Positions 25,813-35,468 are shown, numbered from the stretch's first letter. The stretch: 64,000 bases of DNA from Bacillus sp. ISL-45 (GCF_018613195.1 NZ_JAGGQQ010000019.1:186001-250000); one strand, 5' to 3'. Notes: generated by a model not told the origin, from the letters alone. Program-made: numbers and translations.

Positions 25813-25844
25813 AATGCCACTCTTCATGAAGGATGCATGGCATT
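25813..25844 (+). terminator. Hairpin after the GNAT fragment
   Basis: AATGCCA and TGGCATT arms, 18-nt loop, short T-rich tail. Confidence 0.45.
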
Positions 25845-25890
25845 TCTATAGAAATATACAATTATCATGTTTTTGAAGGGGGAGTCTTAA

Positions 25891-26661
25891 ATGTCCAATA
25901 AATTTAATATTAATTATGGGGAACATCACTCACAATTTGGTGTATTACGTTTGCCTGAAAGTTCAGATCCATGCCTAGTAATAGTCCTAATTCACGGGGG
26001 ATTTTGGCAATCAAAATATAACTTAGAAGAGAATACCCCAATTGCTGAGGATTTAACTCGACGTGGTTATGCAACTTGGAATATCGAATATCGAAGAGTT
26101 GGTGAAGAACTAGAAGGATGGAATAGTATTTTTAATGATGTAATCGATGCTATTAACCATCTGTCTATTATTAAGGAGTCGTATCCTATTGACCTATCAA
26201 ATGTAACTGTTATAGGTCATTCAGCTGGAGGCCATTTAGCCCTTTGGTTACCTTCGAGAATTAACACGTCGAAATCCGATAGTGTATTTAATAAACTCGC
26301 TATACCTATTGAAAAAGTAATAAGTTTGGCAGGAGTCACTGACTTACAAAACATGTGGGAAATCCACGAACAAAAGGGGATCAGCAGTCCCGTAGCCGCA
26401 CTATTAGGCGGGGCGCCGCATGAAGTTCCTAATCGCTATAAAATGTCTTCTCCAATAGAGTTATTACCATTTGAAGTAGAGCAAGTGTTAATACATGGTG
26501 AGTTGGATCGTCATGTACCAGTTGAATTAAGTAAGAATTATTACCAAAGCGCTCTAGAAAAAGGAGATAAGGTGAAGTTAGTTGTTCTGCCAGATATTGA
26601 ACATTTTAAAGTCATTGATCCAACTTCTTCAGCATGGGGCATAGTTGTTGATTCAATCTGA
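25891..26661 (+). CDS. Alpha/beta hydrolase (kynurenine formamidase-like)
   Basis: 256 residues. HGGFW at the oxyanion region, GHSAGGHLA (nucleophile Ser), acid in HGELDRHVP and histidine in IEHFKVIDP give a complete triad. The HGGFW plus GHSAGGH pair is typical of esterase/KynB-like hydrolases; the natural substrate is not clear, and no tryptophan catabolism genes lie near. ATG 25891 follows AAGGGGGAG. C-terminus full length. Confidence 0.8.
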   Translation: MSNKFNINYGEHHSQFGVLRLPESSDPCLVIVLIHGGFWQSKYNLEENTPIAEDLTRRGYATWNIEYRRVGEELEGWNSIFNDVIDAINHLSIIKESYPIDLSNVTVIGHSAGGHLALWLPSRINTSKSDSVFNKLAIPIEKVISLAGVTDLQNMWEIHEQKGISSPVAALLGGAPHEVPNRYKMSSPIELLPFEVEQVLIHGELDRHVPVELSKNYYQSALEKGDKVKLVVLPDIEHFKVIDPTSSAWGIVVDSI

Positions 26662-26828
26662 AATTTTTTGAATTAAAGAGTCGGAAGAAGTTTTTCCTTT
26701 TACATCTAACGAACGGAAGAGAAGTAGCGGATTTCTCAATAAAAATGCAAACAGATGACTTACAAAGAATAGTCATTTTAAAGACTTTATTGCATATATA
26801 TGGAGACTCTTTTTAAGGAGGCTATCTA

Positions 26829-26981
26829 GTGTATTTTTTAATGCTTGCTCTATATGCAATTGGTCTTTTTGTTTTTGGATCTGCCATTTTGTTGTTCCTT
26901 GGAAGAATGGAAAAAATGAAAGCATTATTAATTGGGCTTATTGGTATTTTAATTAAGGTAGGGACTAACTTAATATTTTGA
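26829..26981 (+). CDS. Small two-helix membrane protein
   Basis: 50 residues from GTG 26829, 7 nt after AAGGAGG. Two hydrophobic helices (MLALYAIGLFVFGSAILLF and ALLIGLIGILIKVG) around a short charged loop. Followed directly by a terminator. No family recognised. Confidence 0.5.
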   Translation: MYFLMLALYAIGLFVFGSAILLFLGRMEKMKALLIGLIGILIKVGTNLIF

Positions 26982-26992
26982 TTCTTTAACTG

Positions 26993-27015
26993 GCTGCCAG
27001 ATGGCAGTTTTTTTG
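26993..27015 (+). terminator. Terminator after the two-helix protein
   Basis: CTGCCA-GA-TGGCAG followed by TTTTTTTG. Confidence 0.75.
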
Positions 27016-27144
27016 TTTATATCGCGCAGCATTCCAGTAAGTAAGGAAATTTTTCACAAATACTGCCGTAATGTTAACTATGTGTATTGGTTATTTATGG
27101 TATTATTAAATTTAGATAGGCTCCGATATTAGGAGGGAATTAGA

Positions 27145-27333
27145 GTGAAAAATAAGATAAAAAAGTCTTCAACAGATAAGTCTATAAGTGGTGTTTGTGG
27201 AGGTCTAGCTGAGTATTTTGGTATATCTTCTTTGGCGGTAAGACTCATATTTGTTTTGTTACCTGGCGCTAATATACTAATCTATTTAATTCTTGTTAAT
27301 ACGATGGATGATAGTCCTCCCTCGTTATATTAA
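27145..27333 (+). CDS. PspC domain protein
   Basis: 62 residues, nearly all PspC domain: SISGVCGGLAEYFGISSLAV, then a membrane helix LIFVLLPGANILIYLILV. PspC proteins sense or protect the membrane under envelope stress. The GTG start has AGGAGGG upstream. The next gene begins within 50 bp, so the two may form one transcript. Confidence 0.85.
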   Translation: MKNKIKKSSTDKSISGVCGGLAEYFGISSLAVRLIFVLLPGANILIYLILVNTMDDSPPSLY

Positions 27334-27379
27334 ATCAATGGGTGTATTACTTGAAAAAATATTTGAAAGGGATTTTTCT

Positions 27380-27721
27380 TTGAAGAAATGGAAATTGCTT
27401 ACGATACTTTTGACTAGCTTAATAATAGGTATATTACTTTATCACGATGCTCGAACTTTGGATCTTGATCGGTCTGATTTACCTGTCAATGATCAACTGG
27501 CGATTACAATAGCTCAGCGTTACCTTGCTGGTTATTGGACACACCCGGTTAAGCTGCATTTAACACCTTATGAGATGAAGAGTGTGAAAGATACAGCTGA
27601 AACTTATGTTGTGAATATAATCGATGAAAGGAATACAGCCAATTGTAAAGGATATCAGATTGTTGTTGAGAAGGATACTGGTAAAGTTATAGATAAAGAA
27701 GAGGTGAACTATTGCATTTAA
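27380..27721 (+). CDS. Membrane-anchored protein, PepSY-like ending
   Basis: 113 residues from TTG 27380 (AAAGGG 8 nt upstream). One N-terminal membrane helix (LLTILLTSLIIGILLYH), then an outer domain that ends YQIVVEKDTGKVIDKEEV, a strand-turn-strand like PepSY or YpeB modules. This is resemblance only. The longer frame from 27293 overlaps pspC and has no SD. Possibly co-expressed with the PspC gene and so also linked to the membrane. Confidence 0.5.
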   Translation: MKKWKLLTILLTSLIIGILLYHDARTLDLDRSDLPVNDQLAITIAQRYLAGYWTHPVKLHLTPYEMKSVKDTAETYVVNIIDERNTANCKGYQIVVEKDTGKVIDKEEVNYCI

Positions 27722-27812
27722 GAGGAATAAAATCTATTTAGAATATTGGAATTAGAATAAGTCAGTGTTGGTTCAAAAATATAATGGAAACCCTTTCTGA
27801 GGTGCTGCTACT

Positions 27813-28179
27813 ATGCTAAATCAAATAATTCAAAACTGGGAAATACGAAAACTTTGCAGGGATAGGTTCGACACGGAAAGTATATAGAGTTGCAGATTAT
27901 GTAATAAAAGTACATTTGCACCCTCTTGGATATAAACAATCGCAAAACGAATTAGAAATTTATACTTCAATGGTGGATAAAGGTTTAGATCCGTTACTCG
28001 CTCCGACATATTACGTTGATGAATTTATATTTGTCCAACAATACTTCAGACCTTTAGAACTAAAGGATAAACAAACCTATGAGATAAAGGTACAAGAACA
28101 TCAACATTTACTTCCTAATTTATACGAAGAAGTTTTAGATATTTTAGATAAAGACGTGGACTGTTTTGATTTATGTTGA
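27813..28179 (+). pseudogene. Kinase-fold (phosphotransferase) fragment with frameshift
   Basis: ATG 27813 with GAGGTG upstream gives LNQIIQNW and then loses frame at GGGAAATACG (near 27840). The next frame continues with YENFAGIGSTRKVYRVADY and VIKVHLHPLG, a glycine-rich loop and lysine strand like an N-lobe. The sequence stops after VDCFDLC with no catalytic HxD-x-x-N half, so the protein is both frameshifted and truncated. Confidence 0.5.
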
Positions 28180-28306
28180 AAGCTGCACTTTATATATAGA
28201 GTAAAGTGATCCGAGAAGGATTAAAGATACAAATTTAAAATAAACAGGAATTATCAAGATTATGCTTAAATCTTTGATAATACCAATAAAGATTAGGAGA
28301 TTTATT

Positions 28307-30298
28307 TTGAGTATTCACGAAAAAACATATCTAACTATAGAAGAGCTTATTTCTTTACCAACCTTATCAGGGATTAACATAAGTGAAGATGGTAAAAACG
28401 TGGCATTTGTCAAAAATACAGCTGACTGGGCAGGCAATAAATATAGGAATCACATATGGATATATGAAAAAAGTCAAGGATGTTACGCATTAACAACCAA
28501 CGACATAGAGGGCACATCACCATTATGGTCTCCAGACTCTAGACATATTGCCTACCTTAGTTCAGTTGGTGATGGGGAAGGGAAGAAATATCAGATCTTT
28601 GTTGAGTCATTCGATGGCTTAGGAAGGGTTCAAATAACTGATGAGAAAGAAGGAGTAAGTAAATTCAAATGGGATCCTGCTGGCAAGGGTTTTTATTACG
28701 TTGCGCAGTCAAATGAGTCTAAGCAGATCAAGAAACGCAAAGAGTTATACGGAGACTTCGAGCATGTAGGCAAGGATTACCAGAACCATTGTTTATATTA
28801 CATTGAAATAAAAAATATAAATGAGTGCCCAGAAGATTCTAGTTATGCTGGTAAGTTTAATGTTAAAACCGTTCCGCATCAACTAACTGACGGTAAGGAT
28901 TTTCATATCTATGAATTTAATATTTCAAACAATGGGGAAAAGGTTGTGTTTATGGCTGCACCAAGCCCGTCTGGTGAAGATGAGCAGAATCTAGACCTAT
29001 ATATACTAGATATAAAAACTGCCGAGCTGCAAAAGAAGTATGTTGATAAGTTATTGGGTACGAGTGTTTGCATTTCTCCTGAAGGCAGCAAAATATGTTA
29101 CTCCGCAAGCATAAGGGAGAAAAATTATTATAAGACACATATAAGAGACACTACACTATACATATATGATCTTTATAGCGGAGAGCTCAATCAACCTCTC
29201 ACAGACTTTGATAGTACAATTATTCCAATACGGTGGACAGCTAAAGGAATTTTAATAAAATGGCAGAATAAAACTAACTATCTTATTGGGTTATTATCTG
29301 AGAATGGCCCTGTGGAAATGTTAAGCGAAAAAGCAGATGGTTTTATATTGGATGCATCTATAACACAAGAGGGCAATCATCTATCCTATAGTAAGGCTGC
29401 AGCAAACGAAACCTTTGAAATCTATTTAGACGAAAAAAAGATAACAAATGAAAATAGCTTTTTCAAAGGAAAGCTTAAAAGTAACAGGGAAGTCATCTCT
29501 TGGAAAAGTACTTCTGATCTTGAAATAGAAGGGGTTTTATCAACACCGGTAGACTTCGATCCTAATAAAAAATATCCTTTATTAATACTCATCCATGGTG
29601 GCCCCAATTGGGCGTCTTTCCCGATCCATTCAGGCTGCTTCAATGAGAAATATCCTGTAGAACAGTATATTGAAAAGGGCTTCATCGTTTTAGAACCAAA
29701 CTACAGAGGAAGTTCAGGATATGGGAATGAATTTTTAAAAGCAAACTATAGAAATATGGGAATTGGTGACTACCAGGATATCACATCTGGAGTGGATCAC
29801 CTTGTAGACATGGGTTTTGCAGATAAGGATCGAGTGGGGATTATGGGGTGGAGCCAAGGTGGATATATATCAGCCTTCTGTTCTACATATTGTGATAGGT
29901 TTAAGGCGGTTTCAGTCGGCGGAGGAATTACAAATTGGAGTAACCATTATGTAAATACAGACACACCATATTTCATTAAGATGTATTTAGGAAAAAACCC
30001 ATGGAATGATCCAGAGATATATAGTAGAACATCACCTATTACTTATATTAAGTCAGCCTGTACCCCCACTTTAATCCAGCATGGCGAAAAGGATGCAAGA
30101 GTTCCAACCACAAATGTATTTGAGCTATATCAAGCGCTAAGGGATATGGAAGTTGATACAGAATTAATTATATTTAAAGGAATGGCATATAGTTCTGACC
30201 AGCCAGGAATGAATGTAGCTATTATGAAGCAAAATTTGATATGGTTTTCGCACTATATTCTTGGAGAGAGCATCGAAAACTTAAGGTTCTTGGATTAA
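28307..30298 (+). CDS. S9 family peptidase (acylaminoacyl-peptidase-like), catalytic His position altered
   Basis: 663 residues: an N-terminal beta-propeller (TolB-like repeats such as WSPDSRHIAYLSS) and a C-terminal alpha/beta hydrolase domain from about residue 410 (LILIHGGPNW). The nucleophile is in GWSQGGY, the acid in HGEKDARVP. The usual GxGH that supplies the histidine reads GMAYSSDQPG, so the histidine is not in its normal place. Such enzymes release blocked amino acids or oligopeptides. The start is TTG 28307, with AGGAGA 6 nt upstream, rather than the frame-opening ATG 28262. No signal peptide. Confidence 0.85.
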   Translation: MSIHEKTYLTIEELISLPTLSGINISEDGKNVAFVKNTADWAGNKYRNHIWIYEKSQGCYALTTNDIEGTSPLWSPDSRHIAYLSSVGDGEGKKYQIFVESFDGLGRVQITDEKEGVSKFKWDPAGKGFYYVAQSNESKQIKKRKELYGDFEHVGKDYQNHCLYYIEIKNINECPEDSSYAGKFNVKTVPHQLTDGKDFHIYEFNISNNGEKVVFMAAPSPSGEDEQNLDLYILDIKTAELQKKYVDKLLGTSVCISPEGSKICYSASIREKNYYKTHIRDTTLYIYDLYSGELNQPLTDFDSTIIPIRWTAKGILIKWQNKTNYLIGLLSENGPVEMLSEKADGFILDASITQEGNHLSYSKAAANETFEIYLDEKKITNENSFFKGKLKSNREVISWKSTSDLEIEGVLSTPVDFDPNKKYPLLILIHGGPNWASFPIHSGCFNEKYPVEQYIEKGFIVLEPNYRGSSGYGNEFLKANYRNMGIGDYQDITSGVDHLVDMGFADKDRVGIMGWSQGGYISAFCSTYCDRFKAVSVGGGITNWSNHYVNTDTPYFIKMYLGKNPWNDPEIYSRTSPITYIKSACTPTLIQHGEKDARVPTTNVFELYQALRDMEVDTELIIFKGMAYSSDQPGMNVAIMKQNLIWFSHYILGESIENLRFLD

Positions 30299-30583
30299 AT
30301 ATCAAGTGGGCCATAAGTTGAATTAATTCCTGAGATTATTAGTGAACTTTTATAGTGGTTCGTATTTTAATATTTCTTATTCTTTTTTCGATTGAGCACA
30401 AGAAACAAAGAAATAACAATCTTATTAACATAACTATTCTTACTTCTTATATATGGACAAAAGTTTTTTTGTAATCTTTTTTGTTTTTTATTCCTGCTAG
30501 GTTTGCTGTACTTTTTAATTTATGAAAAATTTTACTTAAACCCGGTTGTAATTGAAAATTGAGCTTCAAGTATAGGGGGGCTT

Positions 30584-30934
30584 ATGAAATTCTTTAACGA
30601 AGTTAGTGATTTTTTTGGATTTACAAAACTAAAAGAGAGATTTTCCAGTAGTGATCATGGTGGCCTTTCAGAAGCAGATAGGGAATATATAAATCGTATT
30701 AAAGGTCAAAACCCTTTTGGTATCATATCGATGTTTATAGGTGGGGTTTCTTTTGCCTTTGGACCGATTTATGTTGCTTTTCCCATTATAATCATCATCT
30801 TTTGTTTCTTAACTTGTGGAACATTTGATCGAGAAAAAGAAGATAATCCATGGACTTTCATTATAGGTTTTTGTTTGGCTTTAATAGGCTTATTTTTGTA
30901 TTTAAGAGGCGTAGTCCATGAGCTAATAGTATAA
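30584..30934 (+). CDS. Uncharacterised membrane protein
   Basis: 116 residues: a soluble 45-residue start (KFFNEVSDFFGFTKLKERF) and three hydrophobic segments after it. ATG 30584 has AGGGGGG upstream. The first part looks like an amphipathic region. No family recognised. The 285 bp before it are AT-rich and hold no gene. Confidence 0.55.
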   Translation: MKFFNEVSDFFGFTKLKERFSSSDHGGLSEADREYINRIKGQNPFGIISMFIGGVSFAFGPIYVAFPIIIIIFCFLTCGTFDREKEDNPWTFIIGFCLALIGLFLYLRGVVHELIV

Positions 30935-31047
30935 AAACTGGCTAAGTGCGTAAATCCCGTAGAGATTACTGCTTCGTGGAGCTTGTTATTGTTCATAAGG
31001 GGGCATAACAAGAAAGGTTGTCCGTTAAAAAGATGGGGGTGAAAATT

Positions 31048-31476
31048 TTGAGGAGATATTTGTATGGTTCTTTGTTATTAATACTCATTGCCGTCATTTC
31101 TTTTAATCTTTATAAATATCGCGTGCAAAATTTAGCTGATTTAGTAGATATAAACCGTGTTGAGAAAATATATATTGTGCTTGGGAATACAAGGCCCGAG
31201 GGCCAGTTTGAACTTTCAAAAGCAGACGATGAAACAATGAAGAAACTCGCAGACTTTCTTAGTCAATATCGGGTAAGGCTTACGACTAATGGAGGTTATA
31301 GTTCAGATCATCCGAGTGAAAAGTTTGAACTATACCTCGGATATAAAGATGGAGATTTAGGTTGGTATATCTTTGAACGGGATATTGTTGCAGGGGGAGG
31401 AATTCATAAGGTATTGAATCCTCCTCTGGATTATAAAGTGATAGAAAAACTTGAACAAGACATTAATTCTAAGTAA
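31048..31476 (+). CDS. Anchored protein of unknown function
   Basis: About 142 residues: a short N-terminal anchor (RRYLYGSLLLILIAVISFNLY) and an outer domain with YIVLGNTRPEGQFELS and KFELYLGYKDGDLGWYIFE. Similar small anchored proteins occur across Bacillus accessory regions. TTG 31048 has GGGGGTG 6 nt upstream; ATG 31033 would overlap that SD. A strong terminator follows. Confidence 0.55.
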   Translation: MRRYLYGSLLLILIAVISFNLYKYRVQNLADLVDINRVEKIYIVLGNTRPEGQFELSKADDETMKKLADFLSQYRVRLTTNGGYSSDHPSEKFELYLGYKDGDLGWYIFERDIVAGGGIHKVLNPPLDYKVIEKLEQDINSK

Positions 31477-31499
31477 TTTCTAAATTCTCCAGTAATTCT

Positions 31500-31542
31500 T
31501 AAATGTCCAAACCCTTGGCAAATATGGGTTTGGACATTTTTT
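31500..31542 (+). terminator. Strong terminator
   Basis: AAATGTCCAAACCC and GGGTTTGGACATTT are perfectly complementary and followed by TTT. Confidence 0.85.
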
Positions 31543-31555
31543 AATTATCCCTTTT

Positions 31556-31625
31556 TGCTTGGAAAAGGATTAACGCTATTTTTGTTTTATTCCATATTCA
31601 GGTAAAGATGCAGGATCATAAGAAC
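31556..31625 (+). repeat. Dispersed double-hairpin repeat, partial
   Basis: GAAAAGGATTAACGC with a T run is the end of the left half; GGTAAAGATGCAGGATCA is the right half. The rest of 31477-31839 holds a possible 35-codon remnant (GTG 31681) and nothing else I can support. Confidence 0.45.
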
Positions 31626-31839
31626 CGTAATTCCAAATAAAGTATTTTTTAGTTGTAAGATTAAAGAAGGGAAGAGTAATGTGTGGTACATAAGATTCTT
31701 GAACCACTTAATTATTACTGTAGAATTACAGTTCTTTAACAATTCGCAGAAAAAGACGGAATTGCCAATCCGGTCGCGAAGTATATAGGTACAGAGAAAA
31801 ATAGGGGGCAATATCAGAAGCTAATTAGGGGGACTACAT

Positions 31840-33084
31840 ATGCTAGAATTTGAAGCTAATATCGATCAATTTGCCACTATAAAAGTAATTGGGGTTGGCG
31901 GCGGCGGAAATAATGCCGTGAACCGGATGATTGAGGACGGCGTGCAGGGAGTGGAGTTCATTGCCGTGAATACAGATGCGCAGGCTCTCAACATGTCAAA
32001 AGCGGAAGTCACGATGCAAATCGGCGGTTCGCTGACCAGAGGCCTGGGGGCCGGAGCAAATCCTGAAATCGGTAAAAAGGCTGTTGAGGAAAGCAGGCAG
32101 CAGATCAGGGATGTCTTGCAGGGTGCTGACATGGTGTTCGTAACGGCCGGAATGGGCGGCGGAACCGGGACTGGAGCTGCACCGGAGATAGCCCATATTG
32201 CGCGCGAACTTGGCGCACTAACTATTGGAGTAGTGACTCGTCCGTTCACTTTTGAAGGCCGCAAGCGGGCGCAAAATGCGGCATCCGGAATTGAAGAGAT
32301 GAAGAAAGCTGTCAATACCTTAATCATCATACCAAACGAGCGATTGTTGGAAATCGTCGATAAGAAAACGCCGATGCTTGAAGCCTTCCGTGAGGCGGAC
32401 AATGTCCTCAGACAGGGTGTCCAGGGCATTTCCGACTTGATTGCGGTACCAGGCTTGATTAACCTGGACTTTGCTGACGTGAAAACGATTATGTCCCATA
32501 ATGGAACGGCGCTCATGGGCATTGGAGTGGCTTCAGGCGATGACCGTGCTGCTGAGGCTGCCAAAAAGGCCATCTCCTCACCACTGCTTGAAACAAGCAT
32601 CAATGGAGCTAAAGGAGTGCTAATGAACATCACCGGCGGAGTGAACCTCAGTTTGTATGAAGTCCAGGAAGCGGCCGATATTGTGGCGGCTGCAACAGAT
32701 GACCAGTTAAACATGATTTTCGGGTCGGTTATCAATGAAAACCTGACTAATGAAATCATGGTGACTGTGATTGCTACCGGATTCGATCATGATGAGGAGG
32801 TAGCACCACCATCGAACACATCGCGCCGTCCTGGAGACATGATTGCCAATTCCCGTGAACAATACCATGCTCAGTCGAGACAGCGAGAGCCTGTTGCTTA
32901 TGCAGAATCGAGGGATTACGGTCAACCCCAAACCTACAGCCAATCCGGCAACTACGGACAGTCCGGCCATTATAGCAAGCAGCCTGCCTACGAGGAGCCA
33001 GCAAATTACGACCGTGGTACTCAGCAGCCAGATGACTCGCATGATATTCCAGCGTTCTTGCGGAAGCGAAGCAGAAGGCGGTAA
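31840..33084 (+). CDS. ftsZ: FtsZ cell-division GTPase (solitary, probably a second copy)
   Basis: 414 residues. The tubulin/FtsZ landmarks are complete: [20 protein letters not shown], the GTP-binding [22 protein letters not shown], the T7 loop NLDFADVK and, at the very end, the tail [13 protein letters not shown] that docks FtsA, SepF and other partners. It forms the Z-ring scaffold by GTP-dependent polymerisation. Two oddities: there is no ftsA or other dcw gene beside it (a small orphan gene upstream, ggt downstream), and the linker (about residues 335-400) is rich in Tyr, Gln, Ser and Gly and longer than in B. subtilis FtsZ (382 residues). High GC compared with its neighbours. ATG follows AGGGGG. 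Confidence 0.93.
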   Translation: MLEFEANIDQFATIKVIGVGGGGNNAVNRMIEDGVQGVEFIAVNTDAQALNMSKAEVTMQIGGSLTRGLGAGANPEIGKKAVEESRQQIRDVLQGADMVFVTAGMGGGTGTGAAPEIAHIARELGALTIGVVTRPFTFEGRKRAQNAASGIEEMKKAVNTLIIIPNERLLEIVDKKTPMLEAFREADNVLRQGVQGISDLIAVPGLINLDFADVKTIMSHNGTALMGIGVASGDDRAAEAAKKAISSPLLETSINGAKGVLMNITGGVNLSLYEVQEAADIVAAATDDQLNMIFGSVINENLTNEIMVTVIATGFDHDEEVAPPSNTSRRPGDMIANSREQYHAQSRQREPVAYAESRDYGQPQTYSQSGNYGQSGHYSKQPAYEEPANYDRGTQQPDDSHDIPAFLRKRSRRR

Positions 33085-33206
33085 ACCTGCGAAAAGAACC
33101 CAATCGGGTGTGATTGTTCACAAGATGAGAAATTAAAAGATTAAAGCCTATAATTATAATTAATAGTAAGAGTAGATTAGGTTTGGTAACCAATATAAAC
33201 AACTTA

Positions 33207-33246
33207 AAAAATGGATTACATTGTAGTTTCAATGTAATCCATTTTT
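33207..33246 (+). terminator. Terminator after ftsZ
   Basis: AAAATGGATTACATTG and CAATGTAATCCATTTT, perfect 16-bp stem, T-rich end. Confidence 0.85.
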
Positions 33247-33303
33247 AAAATTGAACGGAAAAATTTATAGGGGATGATTTTATTATATTATAAAAGATGA
33301 ATT

Positions 33304-33343
33304 AAAATAGACCATCAAATACTACTATATTCAATGGTCTATT
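33304..33343 (-). terminator. Terminator of ggt
   Basis: AAATAGACCAT and ATGGTCTATTT; on the minus strand the T-rich side follows. Lies 70 bp after the ggt stop. Confidence 0.7.
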
Positions 33344-33412
33344 TCCCTTGCATAGATTAAGCTTTTGACAGGTTAGAGAATCTGTAAGGGAACTCTCCCA
33401 CCTTCTTTTGGT

Positions 33413-35185
33413 TTATTTTCGTTTGCCTTTCAGGTTGACTCCGATTGCTGCTCCGTTTCTGCTTGAGTCAGCAACTCCTTTAAAAATACCATTTTCACGA
33501 TCGATGAGAATGCTTTGTACATTCCCAATCGTTGTTGGACTAGGACCAAATTTATGGCCCATCGTGTTCAGTTGGCTAATCGTATCAGCGCTAATGCCTT
33601 CTTCATAACGATAGGAATTAAGATTGTTGGTATAGATTCTTGGCTCTTCGACTGCATCTTTGAGTTCCATATCGTACTCAATTGCATGGATAATGGTTTG
33701 CAGTACTGATGTTATGATGGTCGGGCCTCCAGGGGAGCCTACGGTTAAGACTGGTTCACCTTCGTTATCAAAAACGATAGTCGGTGTCATGCTGCTCAGT
33801 GGGCGTTTGTTTGGCTGGACTTCATTCGCGCCGCCTGGGACTGCGTCGAAGTCGGTCAATTCATTGTTCAGCATGAATCCATAACCAGGCACCATGATGC
33901 CTGTTCCAAAAACCTGTTCAATGGTTGTTGTGTAGGAGACGACATTTCCCCATCTGTCTGTAACCGAAAAATGTGTTGTTTCTCCATATTTCCGATCATT
34001 TGGCTGGCTTGCTTTTGCATAGTTGGCTTCGGAATCTTCGTACTTCCAAGGGTCGCCGGCTGTTGAATTTTGATTGACTGAATCCAGACTGATCAGTTCC
34101 TGGCGCTCCTTGATATAATCCGGGTGTAGAAGTCCATTCACAGGCACATTGACAAATTCAGGGTCACCAGCGTATGCTGCTCGGTCCGCGTAGGCAAGGT
34201 GCATGGCTTCGGCCAGAAGATGATATTTTTCTGCTGATCTAACATCATATTGTGACAGATTGAAATCATCAAGGATTTTCAGCATTTGCAGCAGGAAGAC
34301 ACCGCCTGAGCTTGGTGGTGGCATGCTGGCAATTTCGTAGCCTTGATAGTCTCCCCACACTGGCTCATCCACTGTTACATCATATTTTTCCAGGTCCTCT
34401 GAAGTCATTGAACCTCCAAATTCCTGGACAACGTCTGCAACCGCATCGGCGATTTCTCCTTTATAAAATGCGTCCGAACCTTGCGAGCGAATCAGCTTAA
34501 AGGTTTTAGCCAAATCGTCCTGAACAAGAACATCTCCCTCTTGAAGTGGCTCTCCGCCAGGGAGGAAGACCTCACTTGCTGCAGATCTTGATAACTTGTC
34601 CTGATTATCCGCAATCGCATCTGCCAGGACCGAATCAATCGGGAATCCCTTGTCAGCGAGCTTAACGGCCGGTCCAATCAGCTGTTGCAGCGGGCGAGTT
34701 CCCCACATTTCAAGCGCTGTTTCGAGCCCCTTCAGCGTACCCGGCACTCCCACTGCTGTACCGCCAGTTGATCGAGTGGAGAATGGAATTGGATTTCCGT
34801 TCTGATCCAGGAACATATCTGGTGTCGCGCCTTCAGGAGCACGCTCGCGACTGTTCACAATCTTGGTTTCCTTTGTTTTTCCGTCATAAACCATCATGAA
34901 ACCGCCGCCGCCGATTCCGGACATCATGGGCTCTACTACTGTCAGTGCAAACTGGATGGCAACAGCAGCATCAACCGCATTTCCTCCCTTGCGAAGAACT
35001 TCAGCACCAATCTCAGATGCAAGTGGATGGGCTGTTGCAACCATACCATCTTTGCCAATATCAACCTGGCTGTACTGGTCGTAGCTGAATTGCGGTTTTT
35101 TAGCCAGTCCCGCTGCAGGCATGGTACCGGCGAGCAACAGAACACTTAGCAGAGCAAATAGCCCAGTACGTAAGAAACTTTGCAT
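33413..35185 (-). CDS. ggt: Gamma-glutamyltransferase
   Basis: 590 residues, the usual GGT length. Signal peptide (residues 1-29, hydrophobic core LFALLSVLLLAG), then the large subunit with NAVDAAVAIQFALTVVEP and SGIGGGGFM. The self-cleavage site is ETTHFSVTDRWGN, where the second Thr becomes the catalytic N-terminus of the small subunit; SSMTPTIV and GSPGGPTI follow. It is secreted and cleaves gamma-glutamyl compounds (glutathione, polyglutamate). ATG 35185 follows AGGAGGG. Single-gene unit. Confidence 0.95.
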   Translation of the reverse strand: MQSFLRTGLFALLSVLLLAGTMPAAGLAKKPQFSYDQYSQVDIGKDGMVATAHPLASEIGAEVLRKGGNAVDAAVAIQFALTVVEPMMSGIGGGGFMMVYDGKTKETKIVNSRERAPEGATPDMFLDQNGNPIPFSTRSTGGTAVGVPGTLKGLETALEMWGTRPLQQLIGPAVKLADKGFPIDSVLADAIADNQDKLSRSAASEVFLPGGEPLQEGDVLVQDDLAKTFKLIRSQGSDAFYKGEIADAVADVVQEFGGSMTSEDLEKYDVTVDEPVWGDYQGYEIASMPPPSSGGVFLLQMLKILDDFNLSQYDVRSAEKYHLLAEAMHLAYADRAAYAGDPEFVNVPVNGLLHPDYIKERQELISLDSVNQNSTAGDPWKYEDSEANYAKASQPNDRKYGETTHFSVTDRWGNVVSYTTTIEQVFGTGIMVPGYGFMLNNELTDFDAVPGGANEVQPNKRPLSSMTPTIVFDNEGEPVLTVGSPGGPTIITSVLQTIIHAIEYDMELKDAVEEPRIYTNNLNSYRYEEGISADTISQLNTMGHKFGPSPTTIGNVQSILIDRENGIFKGVADSSRNGAAIGVNLKGKRK

Positions 35186-35468
35186 GTGAATCCCTCCTGT
35201 TTAATTTTGGAATCATCCTCATGGTAGGGGAAAAGAGAGATTGATAGCAAATAATTTGCCGAATTTTCTCAATTTTAAATCTTTATAACTAGCTGTACTG
35301 AAAAGTTTAGTAAAAAAGGCACCTCTACAAGTTAGGGCAAAAGAATGATTAAGTTTTGAGCCTCAATTTAATTGTGTGTTCTAAATTTTCGATTGTCTGG
35401 TAAAAAGGAATCCGTAGGTTTCAAATGGAATAAATAAACAAGAGGTTTCTTTATATGGAGGTGAATTC

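Noticed and set aside
30299-30583. Possible RNA gene in the AT-rich gap before 30584.
   Set aside because: No stable hairpin, promoter-terminator pair or conserved motif could be seen.
31866-32759. A 297-codon open frame on the minus strand of ftsZ.
   Set aside because: It is the GC-driven shadow of a clearly real gene; its composition (Ser/Pro/Ala without motifs) is not protein-like.
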